Shown: positions 1 through 5,452 of the stretch, one piece after another
Position numbering within the stretch: position 1 is the stretch's first letter
Layout of the letters: every line of letters starts with the position of its first letter
NCBI GenBank assembly: GCA_016938155.1
Contig: JAFGVF010000265.1
Coordinates: 1 to 5,452, forward strand
From: Candidatus Cloacimonadota bacterium
GTDB lineage: Bacteria > Cloacimonadota > Cloacimonadia > Cloacimonadales > JAFGVF01
Length of the DNA: 5,452 nt
Direction of reading: 5' to 3'
Notes under the pieces: generated by a model
Told to the model about the DNA's origin: nothing
What the model saw: only the letters and a program-made list of their open reading frames with translations
Database searches by the model: none
Made by a program: the position numbers and the translations under genes

Positions 1-40
1 TGTAGTTCCGTAATACTCGTTTTTCTTTCTCTTCCTTCAT
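1..40 (-). CDS. 5' end of an unidentified gene running off the left edge
   Basis: Only about 13 codons are visible, reading MKEEKEKRVLRNY, with no stop before the window edge. On the minus strand an AGGAG ribosome binding site (46-50) lies five bases before the ATG at 40-38. A second in-frame ATG at 43-41 is only two bases from that site, so the ATG at 40 is preferred. The start is lysine/glutamate-rich, which suggests a cytoplasmic N terminus and no signal peptide. The product cannot be identified from so few residues. If real, the gene is transcribed divergently from the phosphate operon, and the 107-193 hairpin element lies between the two. The alternative is a chance open stretch with a chance ribosome binding site. 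Confidence 0.5.
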   Translation of the reverse strand, partial: MKEEKEKRVLRNY

Positions 41-106
41 CATTTCTCCTGTCGGTTTTGGGTAACCTATCCAGGACAATACATATATTCAACAATGCAG
101 TATCTC

Positions 107-193
107 TCCACTGTTTTCTCACTGCTCACTCACTGTCCACCCACTGTTTCAGTGAGTGGGCAGTGGGAGCACAGTGACTGAGCAGTGGGAGAA
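107..193. repeat. Inverted element of 11-base-phased CACTG/CAGTG units (long hairpin)
   Basis: CACTG occurs at 109, 120, 131 and 142, exactly 11 bases apart. Its complement CAGTG occurs at 150, 161, 172 and 183, again exactly 11 apart. The two arrays are mirror images around the TTT at 147-149. The arms can pair in two registers. Register one pairs 107-146 with 150-189 around a 3-base loop, with 34 of 40 positions paired including five G-U. Register two pairs 114-146 with 161-193 around a 14-base loop, with 30 of 33 paired including two G-U. No open frame explains it. It could be a folded RNA, a small non-autonomous palindromic repeat, or a degenerate minisatellite; the sequence does not decide. 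Confidence 0.75.
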
Positions 194-247
194 ATGCATG
201 TTGATGAAGAGGTGATAGAAAGAAGGTAAATGGGGCAATAATAGTAG

Positions 248-270
248 CTAAGTTGTTGCAAATACCACTG
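248..270. repeat. Direct repeat, copy 1 (23 bases)
   Basis: This copy matches positions 357-379 at 20 of 23 bases, with the start-to-start distance being 109 bases. Both copies begin CTAAGTT and end CCACTG, so they also carry the CACTG block of the neighbouring hairpin element. Bases between the two copies show no clear continued similarity, so this is a spaced repeat and not an obvious 109-base tandem unit. Confidence 0.55.
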
Positions 271-356
271 TCTCCAACTTTGACCCGGAAAAACGAAATG
301 AGATCTTTCAAATAGTGCAAAATATGAAGAAGCATCCAGATGAACAAAAAATGATA

Positions 357-379
357 CTAAGTTATTGCAAAGTCCACTG
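357..379. repeat. Direct repeat, copy 2 (23 bases)
   Basis: This is the second copy of the 248-270 repeat, differing at three positions (the eighth, sixteenth and seventeenth bases). It lies about 140 bases upstream of the phosphate operon promoter. Its role is unknown; a protein-binding site, an insertion footprint or chance are all possible. Confidence 0.55.
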
Positions 380-521
380 CGTACGATTATATTTGCTGAT
401 CCCATTTCGGAAGGGTTAAATATTCATAGATTTTCGGGGGGCAGAGTTATTGAAAAGGATTGCCTTTTTTGTGCTCAGGAAATTTTACTAAATAAAAAAT
501 GTCAGATAATCGAATTAGCAC

Positions 522-550
522 TTGACATATAAACAGCTGTTTTCTATGAA
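522..550 (+). promoter_or_regulatory. Sigma-70-type promoter of the phosphate operon
   Basis: A perfect -35 box TTGACA (522-527) is followed by 17 bases and a -10 box TATGAA (545-550, four of six to TATAAT). Transcription would start near 557, leaving a leader of about 53 bases before the GTG at 610. This fits the downstream start and argues against translation from the earlier GTG at 565. No convincing Pho box of the CTGTCAT type was found. The call rests on motif match alone. Confidence 0.65.
531..542. promoter_or_regulatory. 12-bp perfect palindrome in the promoter spacer, possible operator
   Basis: AAACAGCTGTTT is a perfect inverted repeat placed exactly between the -35 and -10 boxes. 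It is flanked by CATA on the left (526-529) and TATG on the right (545-548), which extends the symmetry with a one-base offset. A dimeric regulator bound here would block RNA polymerase. The position is what makes the operator reading plausible; the regulator is unknown. Confidence 0.4.
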
Positions 551-597
551 TTAATGTTTGCTTTGTGATTATTTATAGAGTGAAGATGATGAAATTG

Positions 598-603
598 AGG
601 AGG
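598..603 (+). promoter_or_regulatory. Ribosome binding site that sets the DUF47 gene start
   Basis: A perfect AGGAGG lies six bases upstream of the GTG at 610-612. The alternative in-frame starts (GTG 565, GTG 580, ATG 586 and ATG 589) lack a comparable site, and the motif would lie inside the coding region if any of them were used. Confidence 0.75.
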
Positions 604-609
604 TTTACT

Positions 610-1263
610 GTGCAGAAATTGTTTTTTACTGACAGAACCAAAGAGATACAGATAGGAATTGATAATTTTCTCGCTGATATTGAGCATTCAGGCTTGATAT
701 TTTTGGAAGGTGTAAAGGCATATTTAGCCGGAGAGATAGGAAGATTTGAGAATTACCGGATGGAGCTTTCCGATCTGGAAGAGGCAGCCGATGCTCTGCG
801 TCGTGATATCAAGGTCAAACTTTATGCCTATATGCTGATTCCTGAATCGAGAGGGGATGTTCTTGGATTATTGGAAACACTTGATAATGTGATTGATGTG
901 TGCCATAAGGTGATGGAACAACTCTCTGTGGAGCACCCGAATATACCGGACATGCTTAAGCAGGATTTCACAGAGTTGGCGAAGTACTCTCAGTTAACCG
1001 TTGAGGCGGTTGCTAATGCCTCCCGAGCCTTCTTTACACAGTTGAAGCTGGTCAGCAACTTTGTGGGAAAGGTCTATTTCTATGAACATGAAGTGGATAA
1101 AATGGAGGACATCATCAAGAGAAAGATTTTTGATTCCAAGGATTTGGAGTTAAGTCAAAAGATACATCTGAGATATTTCACAGATAGGCTTGCTTTGCCC
1201 TCCGATGAATCGGAAGCAGTGGCAGAACGCTTGGAAATCTCAGCTATTAAACGCAAATTATAG
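610..1263 (+). CDS. DUF47 family PhoU-like protein, putative regulator of the phosphate transporter
   Basis: This 217-residue, largely helical cytoplasmic protein belongs to the DUF47/PhoU-like family, whose members are usually encoded beside PiT transporters and are thought to control them. The sequence shows the two-fold repeat of the fold, each half carrying an acidic E-x-x-x-D motif: E57/D61 within LEEAADALRRDI and E159/D163 within YEHEVDKMEDII. In PhoU proteins such motifs bind metal. The N terminus, with an FLEGVKAYL stretch, and the length match the family. The start chosen is the GTG at 610, supported by AGGAGG six bases upstream; a GTG at 565 would give 232 residues, but with an eight-base leader and no ribosome binding site. 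The gene ends eight bases before the transporter, so the two are very likely one operon. The family assignment is firm; the regulatory role is inferred from relatives. Confidence 0.9.
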   Translation: MQKLFFTDRTKEIQIGIDNFLADIEHSGLIFLEGVKAYLAGEIGRFENYRMELSDLEEAADALRRDIKVKLYAYMLIPESRGDVLGLLETLDNVIDVCHKVMEQLSVEHPNIPDMLKQDFTELAKYSQLTVEAVANASRAFFTQLKLVSNFVGKVYFYEHEVDKMEDIIKRKIFDSKDLELSQKIHLRYFTDRLALPSDESEAVAERLEISAIKRKL

Positions 1264-1271
1264 GCGAAGAT

Positions 1272-2327
1272 ATGTTCACGATTTTGATGTATCTTTCGAG
1301 CGGACTCTTTCTCGGTTGGTCACTCGGTGCGAATAATGCAGCCAACTTCTGGGGAACAGCAGTCGGTACTCGTATGGTTAAATTCCGCACGGCTGCCATT
1401 TTGTGCAGTATTCTGGTGATAGTCGGAGCGGTAGTCAGTGGGGCAGGGGCATCGATGACAATCGGTAAACTCGGTGCTATAAACAGTCTCGGTGGTGCCT
1501 TTACGGTAGCCCTTGCAACTGCTGTTATATCATCCATCATGACCCGAGCCGGAATTCCCATTTCAACCAGTCAGGCTGTAATCGGTGGTATAATCGGCTG
1601 GAACATCTTTACAGGCTCACCCACGGACTACACAATTTTGGGAAAAATTGCGATGACCTGGATAACCTCCCCGTTGCTGACGGCAATAATCGCCTTTCTC
1701 ATGTTCTATTTAGTGAAAGTTGTTTTGGATAACAGCAAATGGCACATGCTGAAAATCGATGCCTGGACAAGGTTTTTGCTGATAGTTGTCGGTGCTTTCG
1801 GCTCATATTCCCTGGGTGCAAACAATATCGGTAATGTGATGGGAATATTTGTATCAGCCTCTCCATTTAGCGATATAAATGTAATGGGTATTTTTGACCT
1901 GTCATCCATACAACAGCTTTTCCTTTTGGGAGGAATTGCCATCGCTGTGGGTGTTATCACCTATTCTAAACGGGTAATGAGTACCGTTAGTATTAATATC
2001 TATAAACTCTCACCTGTAACTGCTCTGATTGTAGTTTTTGCCGTCTCGATAACGATGTTTCTCTTTGCTTCCGTTAGCTTTAAGACTTTTCTCACTTCTC
2101 ATGGCTTACCTTCCTTCCCTCTCGTTCCGGTTTCAAGTTCGCAGGCGATTGTTGGTGCCGTTATCGGGGTCAGTTTAGCTAAAGGGGGAAAGAATCTGCA
2201 GGTTCGAATGCTGATGAAGGTTGCTCTTGGTTGGGTGGTAACTCCTGTGGCTACTGCTATCCTTGCCTTAGTGCTTCTCTATATTACCCAGAATGTCTTC
2301 CTGATGGAGGTATTCTCGAAGGGTTAG
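1272..2327 (+). CDS. pit: PiT family inorganic phosphate transporter
   Basis: This 351-residue integral membrane protein very likely imports inorganic phosphate with a coupling cation (H+ or Na+). The PiT fold is an internal duplication and both halves are visible: a signature loop GANNAANFWGTAVG at residues 19-32 and again GANNIGN at 182-188, plus STSQAVIGG at 98-106 and SSSQAIVGAVIG at 288-299. About ten hydrophobic segments are apparent. The length fits the short bacterial PiT class and is below the roughly 500 residues of E. coli PitA. The usual Asp of GANDxAN is Asn in both loops. The ATG lies eight bases after the stop of the DUF47 gene with only a weak AGG nearby, so translational coupling is likely; an ATG at 1287 is an alternative. 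Substrate is inferred; related PiT-fold proteins can carry sulfate, but the DUF47 neighbour favours phosphate. Confidence 0.93.
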   Translation: MFTILMYLSSGLFLGWSLGANNAANFWGTAVGTRMVKFRTAAILCSILVIVGAVVSGAGASMTIGKLGAINSLGGAFTVALATAVISSIMTRAGIPISTSQAVIGGIIGWNIFTGSPTDYTILGKIAMTWITSPLLTAIIAFLMFYLVKVVLDNSKWHMLKIDAWTRFLLIVVGAFGSYSLGANNIGNVMGIFVSASPFSDINVMGIFDLSSIQQLFLLGGIAIAVGVITYSKRVMSTVSINIYKLSPVTALIVVFAVSITMFLFASVSFKTFLTSHGLPSFPLVPVSSSQAIVGAVIGVSLAKGGKNLQVRMLMKVALGWVVTPVATAILALVLLYITQNVFLMEVFSKG

Positions 2328-2350
2328 GGTTGAGTTCTTTCTTCGTATAG

Positions 2351-2389
2351 CCCCGAACTCGTTTTACTCGTAATGGTGCGAGCTCAGGG
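2351..2389 (+). terminator. Weak hairpin in the convergent gap, possible terminator
   Basis: In the 71-base gap between the convergent genes, 2351-2361 can pair with 2379-2389 at nine of eleven positions (mismatches at 2354/2386 and 2357/2383) around a 17-base loop. A T-rich but interrupted stretch follows from 2398. There is no T run on the minus-strand side. The large loop and broken tail make this a poor intrinsic terminator; it is listed because it is the only candidate at the end of the phosphate operon. Confidence 0.3.
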
Positions 2390-2398
2390 AGGGGAGAT

Positions 2399-2815
2399 TT
2401 AGTTTCTTTTCAATGCCTTTGTGAGGAAATATCCGGCAATAGCACCGATAATGTAATAGATAAAATCGGAAGGAACAAAGGTATTACCGAGAAAGGTAGC
2501 ACCAAGGAAAGTACTTCTAATTATCTGTAGAAAAGGTGGTTTCCATAATTGCATCACTTCAAGGGCAGATGTGGCAAGTAGAACAATAATGCTGACCTTG
2601 AGGATGTTTCTTTTTGTTACAAACAAACTGAATAAGAGTATGAAAAATATAACATAAAACACTCCGCCGAGAGAGTTATTGAGCCAGAGTCGAAAGGGTC
2701 CCCGATAGAGTTTGCTGGCAACTCCCAGAACTACAATAATCGGTATCTCGATGAGGATGAGATAATTACTCTTCAGAAACACCGGTAAGTTTGAGGCTGA
2801 TATATTCTGTTTCAA
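2399..2815 (-). CDS. DUF2809 family small membrane protein
   Basis: This is a small integral membrane protein of 138 residues from the chosen start, with about four hydrophobic segments (near residues 17-35, 51-66, 71-86 and 116-132). The family is recognised from its C-terminal pattern: E86-x-x-Q89, R100 in IIRSTFLG, then LGNTF, D117, Y121 and G124. The pattern resembles VanZ-like proteins but fits DUF2809 better. No biochemical function is established for the family. The gene overlaps the end of the helicase gene in another frame. The TTG at 2815 is chosen because an AGAAGGGGA stretch (2833-2825) lies nine bases upstream. Alternatives are ATG 2839 (146 residues, 74-base overlap, no clear ribosome binding site) and GTG 2782 (127 residues, 17-base overlap). 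The overlap implies cotranscription with the helicase, but no functional link is evident. Confidence 0.8.
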   Translation of the reverse strand: MKQNISASNLPVFLKSNYLILIEIPIIVVLGVASKLYRGPFRLWLNNSLGGVFYVIFFILLFSLFVTKRNILKVSIIVLLATSALEVMQLWKPPFLQIIRSTFLGATFLGNTFVPSDFIYYIIGAIAGYFLTKALKRN

Positions 2816-5452
2816 TACGATAATTCCCCTTCTTAACATAGTCAAGTCCCGCTATGATGGTTTTGTATCTTTCCAATTGCTCTTTATCGGTAATCCTACC
2901 CGTTTTATAATCCACAATCAGTATCAAATCATCTTTAATCTGGAGTCGGTCTATACGGTATTCTTTAGCGGTATTCGGATCAAAGATGGTGTATTCATTG
3001 AAAACCTTAACCCATTCCCGAGAGAAAAGCTCTTTTCGGGTCTTGGTAAACTCAATTGCTGAGTGGATATACTCCCGGATTTTTTCTAAAGGCAACAGAT
3101 TCCCGAAGCGGGAGATTGTTTGCCTTAAAGCGTTCTCATGATACTGAGGTTCATCGTAGGGGATATAGGAGAGATAGTGATGAACAATTGAGCCGATAAC
3201 ATTCTTGCGACTATCCAGATACAGGGCTGATAATGCCTGAGCATTATCTCTATCTTCTTGAGGCAGTTCCTTAATCAATCCGGAATGGTCTGTCAGGAAG
3301 AATTCATGATAATCTTTATCTGAAAAGCTTTCCTTATCTCTCTCCAACTCATGTTCCTTTGGTTTAACAATCCCATTTGTGATGGTTTCAACAATGCTTT
3401 TTGACTTTAGATAGATAACTTCATTCACTTCGTTACCTTTAGGGATAGAACCGTCTGAATTCTTTTTGAGTGCATAATAGAGATATAGATTATCTTTTGC
3501 CCTTGTTAAAGCGACATAGATAGCGTTCAATTCCTGCATTAACTCTGTTTGCTCTATTCTTTTAATCACATCCGACTGAGTCGTTAGCTTCAATATCTCC
3601 CTACACCTGAGAGAAATATGGAACTCTTCCAACTTCTGATACTTATCGTCAAACCTGTAATCCATAAGCAGACTCGTAGAATTATTACCTCCACTTCCCA
3701 GAATATTGAAGGCAAAGACATTCTTATAGTCGAGTCCCTTGGATTTATGGATACTAATCAAAGTAAGAGCATCATCACTCAATGCTGTTTCCTGGGTATG
3801 GTTCTCTTCAGCCTCAAGTTGTTGACAATAGAGAATAAAACCTGCAATATTTCGTGAATATTCGTGTCGGTCATGATTGAAATTGGAGACAACATCGAGC
3901 AGCTTATTTAGGTTCTTTCTTTCATTCTCGGTGTTGAAAATACCTACAAAGTTAAACAACTCCATTGTCTTGATAATAAACTGCAACGGATTATCGTACC
4001 AAGTATTTAAACTCCTAATCTTATCAATTCCTGGTAAGGTGTTCAGGTATTCCTCAAACTTATCTTCTGCCTCCAAACTTTTGCATTTTTGGAGATAAAC
4101 CTTCATATCTTTCGCCGACATCAAGTATAGATTTGAACGATAGAATTTGAGTAAAGAAAGTCGGTCATGATAAATTATGTAGTCCATAAGGAAGAAGAAG
4201 GGTTTAATCGCATCATGCCTGAACAGAGAGTTGTTGCTTTCCTGAACAAAGGGAATCCCCTGTTGCGTTAAGACATTGGCAATCTCGGTAAGTTCTCTGT
4301 TTGTTCTGGCTATAACTGCTGATTTACCGCAATCAGGTTTTCCGTCTTTGCGGGGGAGGTTGGGTAATAAACAACGGTTTACAAAATCCGGATAAATATC
4401 GGCAGCTGAGGTTTCTTCATCATCCTTATTAATTTCAAAATCGTAGAGCTTTACCTCTCCCTGATCTTTTTCTCTGGCACACTTCACTTCGTCATAAAGC
4501 CATTCGAACTTGCTTTCATTGATGAAGTTTCTCAGTTCCTCGGACATGAAAAGTTTATTAATGAATTCCATCACTGCATTTGAGCTTCTGAAGCATGTAT
4601 CCAGCTTGGATTGTTGAATAGGATAGATGTTTTTAAGTTTTAGAATTAAATCCCGCTCTCCGCTTCGCCACTGGTAAATTGCCTGTTTCTCATCACCGAC
4701 AATGATGACTTCTCCATAAGAATTCGTACCTTCTCCGCTTAAAATCTCAGAGATCATCGGTTGAAAAACTTTGAATTGACTAACACTCGTATCCTGAAAC
4801 TCATCAATAAGCATGAAGCGGGTTTTGTAGGAGAGAAACTCATAAAAACGGTTTATTACAGAACCTGTAGCGGGGTCAATAATGGAAATCTCTTTGTCAT
4901 GCATATTCGAATATGTAAAATTTGAAATATCACTGTATGTCAACCGACTTGAGGCGTATTTCCTCTTATTGTATTCCTCAAGCAGATTTTCCCAGAACTT
5001 CTTCAGTTCTATCCATTCCGATAAATATACATGATAAAAGAGTAAATCGGCAAGCTTAACCTGTACTTCAACGGCTGTGTCTTTCAAGCTTTTGAGTTTA
5101 GTTCCGTTATGGCAGATTACATTCTTAATCACTGTTGCAAAGTTCTCTTTTAAATAGTCCAGATCTGACCAATTATTGTAGATGACATCAAGTATCTGTG
5201 AGGACTCTTCGTTAGAGAACTCTTTCTTTACTTCTGATTTTAAGAAAGTTGCATAGTCCTCACTACCCTTAGCGTTAACCAAACTTTTTATTTCAGAAAG
5301 ATATTCCGTAAGGGCAGATTCATAGGCAATGTAACAATCAGCCAGTCCGTTAGTGTTATACGGGAGAGTAAAGTTCTCAAGAAACTTATATTGCCAGCCG
5401 TTATCAATTAAGCGTGCTAATATCTTGGTATGGTCTTCCGGTCGGAAACGAA
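2766..5452 (-). CDS. UvrD-family helicase fused to a PD-(D/E)XK nuclease (AddA/RecB type), N terminus missing
   Basis: This is a superfamily 1A DNA helicase-nuclease of the kind that processes double-strand breaks for RecA recombination. About 895 residues are visible. In order: TYSDIS (about 4922-4945), motif II IDEFQDTS (about 4786-4812), motif III GDEKQAIYQWR (about 4666-4698), motif IV DTCFRSS (about 4580-4602), the 2A segment VIARTNRELTEI with GIP (about 4250-4335), motif V ISIHKSKGLDY (about 3730-3765) and motif VI YVALTRAK (about 3496-3520). The C-terminal nuclease has GSIVHHYLSYI (about 3165-3197), then IDRL and IVDYKTGR (2896-2956) and QLERY, so the His, Asp, Asp and Lys positions appear intact. 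The frame stays open from the TTG at 5282 to the right edge, so that TTG is internal; the Walker A motif must lie beyond the window. The fused nuclease favours AddA or RecB over UvrD, Rep or PcrA. An AddB partner would be expected nearby but is not visible. Confidence 0.92.
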   Translation of the reverse strand, partial: RFRPEDHTKILARLIDNGWQYKFLENFTLPYNTNGLADCYIAYESALTEYLSEIKSLVNAKGSEDYATFLKSEVKKEFSNEESSQILDVIYNNWSDLDYLKENFATVIKNVICHNGTKLKSLKDTAVEVQVKLADLLFYHVYLSEWIELKKFWENLLEEYNKRKYASSRLTYSDISNFTYSNMHDKEISIIDPATGSVINRFYEFLSYKTRFMLIDEFQDTSVSQFKVFQPMISEILSGEGTNSYGEVIIVGDEKQAIYQWRSGERDLILKLKNIYPIQQSKLDTCFRSSNAVMEFINKLFMSEELRNFINESKFEWLYDEVKCAREKDQGEVKLYDFEINKDDEETSAADIYPDFVNRCLLPNLPRKDGKPDCGKSAVIARTNRELTEIANVLTQQGIPFVQESNNSLFRHDAIKPFFFLMDYIIYHDRLSLLKFYRSNLYLMSAKDMKVYLQKCKSLEAEDKFEEYLNTLPGIDKIRSLNTWYDNPLQFIIKTMELFNFVGIFNTENERKNLNKLLDVVSNFNHDRHEYSRNIAGFILYCQQLEAEENHTQETALSDDALTLISIHKSKGLDYKNVFAFNILGSGGNNSTSLLMDYRFDDKYQKLEEFHISLRCREILKLTTQSDVIKRIEQTELMQELNAIYVALTRAKDNLYLYYALKKNSDGSIPKGNEVNEVIYLKSKSIVETITNGIVKPKEHELERDKESFSDKDYHEFFLTDHSGLIKELPQEDRDNAQALSALYLDSRKNVIGSIVHHYLSYIPYDEPQYHENALRQTISRFGNLLPLEKIREYIHSAIEFTKTRKELFSREWVKVFNEYTIFDPNTAKEYRIDRLQIKDDLILIVDYKTGRITDKEQLERYKTIIAGLDYVKKGNYRIETEYISLKLTGVSEE
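2825..2833 (-). promoter_or_regulatory. Candidate ribosome binding site for the DUF2809 gene
   Basis: AGAAGGGGA on the minus strand lies nine bases before the TTG at 2815-2813, inside the helicase coding sequence. It is a purine-rich but imperfect match to AGGAGG, and it is the best such site near any candidate start of this gene. Confidence 0.4.

Larger units (their letters stand above)
194..521. other. Non-coding stretch with no supported gene
   Basis: This stretch separates the hairpin element from the phosphate operon promoter. I see no convincing gene on either strand. Two overlapping stop-free plus-strand stretches exist (252-420 and 344-532) but neither has a ribosome binding site with a start codon, and the second ends inside the promoter. 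An 11-codon ATG frame at 194-229 and two minus-strand frames (130-405 and 126-347) also lack support. The stretch contains a 23-base direct repeat, a run of six G at 436-441 and a small AT-rich hairpin at 453-468. It may be a decayed gene or plain intergenic DNA. Confidence 0.5.

Noticed and set aside
194..229. 11-codon ATG frame on the plus strand just after the hairpin element
   Set aside because: It has no similarity and no clear ribosome binding site apart from repeat-derived GGGAG, and such short frames occur by chance.
107..379. CRISPR array
   Set aside because: The repeats are too short (5-base blocks at 11-base spacing) or too few (two 23-base copies 109 apart), and no cas gene is present.
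126..405. Two overlapping minus-strand open frames (126-347 and 130-405)
   Set aside because: They overlap each other in different frames, run through the repeat element, have no ribosome binding site, and their translations look like low-complexity reading of repeats.
453..470. AAAAGG-ATTG-CCTTTT hairpin with a T run, like an intrinsic terminator
   Set aside because: The six-pair stem has only two G-C pairs, so it is probably too weak, and no upstream plus-strand gene needs ending there.
551..560. Possible Bacteroidota-type -7 box (TAnnTTTG)
   Set aside because: The stretch TAATGTTTG has one extra base and no TTG at the correct distance, while a sigma-70 promoter immediately upstream fits better.
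1247..1561. Minus-strand open frame opposite the transporter start
   Set aside because: It lies antisense to the clearly coding PiT gene and has no family resemblance; it is a shadow frame.
1706..1960. Minus-strand open frame inside the transporter gene
   Set aside because: It is antisense to conserved PiT residues, including the second signature loop, and has no independent support.
2877..4098. Three short plus-strand frames (2877-3062, 3618-3857, 3877-4098)
   Set aside because: All are antisense to the helicase-nuclease gene, with unremarkable translations and no ribosome binding sites.

Overview
The window is an AT-leaning bacterial chromosomal segment, roughly 40% GC by eye, with two convergent gene blocks and a non-coding left end. 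The source lineage cannot be fixed from it. A consensus-like sigma-70 promoter and a perfect AGGAGG ribosome binding site argue against Bacteroidota, which rarely use either. The helicase-nuclease resembles proteins of the wider Bacteroidota/Cloacimonadota kind, so a relative of that group is possible, but this is a low-confidence impression.

Layout. At positions 1-43 a minus-strand gene appears to begin, with a good ribosome binding site, and it runs off the left edge. Positions 51-521 hold no convincing gene. They contain a striking structured element at 107-193, built from CACTG and CAGTG blocks at exact 11-base spacing and able to fold into a long hairpin, and a 23-base direct repeat at 248-270 and 357-379. 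A promoter at 522-550 with a perfect 12-bp palindrome in its spacer precedes a two-gene plus-strand operon. The first gene encodes a DUF47/PhoU-like protein, best started at the GTG at 610. The second encodes a short PiT-type phosphate transporter (1272-2327). These two families are commonly paired, the DUF47 protein being the presumed regulator of the transporter.

A 71-base convergent gap (2328-2398) with a weak hairpin separates this operon from a minus-strand pair. That pair is a large UvrD-family helicase fused to a PD-(D/E)XK nuclease (AddA/RecB type, cut at its N terminus by the right edge) and, overlapping its 3' end in another frame, a small DUF2809 membrane protein.

The genes themselves are ordinary housekeeping or transport functions. 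The least explained parts are the 11-base-phased inverted element, the palindrome inside the promoter, and the Asn replacing Asp in both signature loops of the transporter. I see no evidence of a novel multi-gene system.
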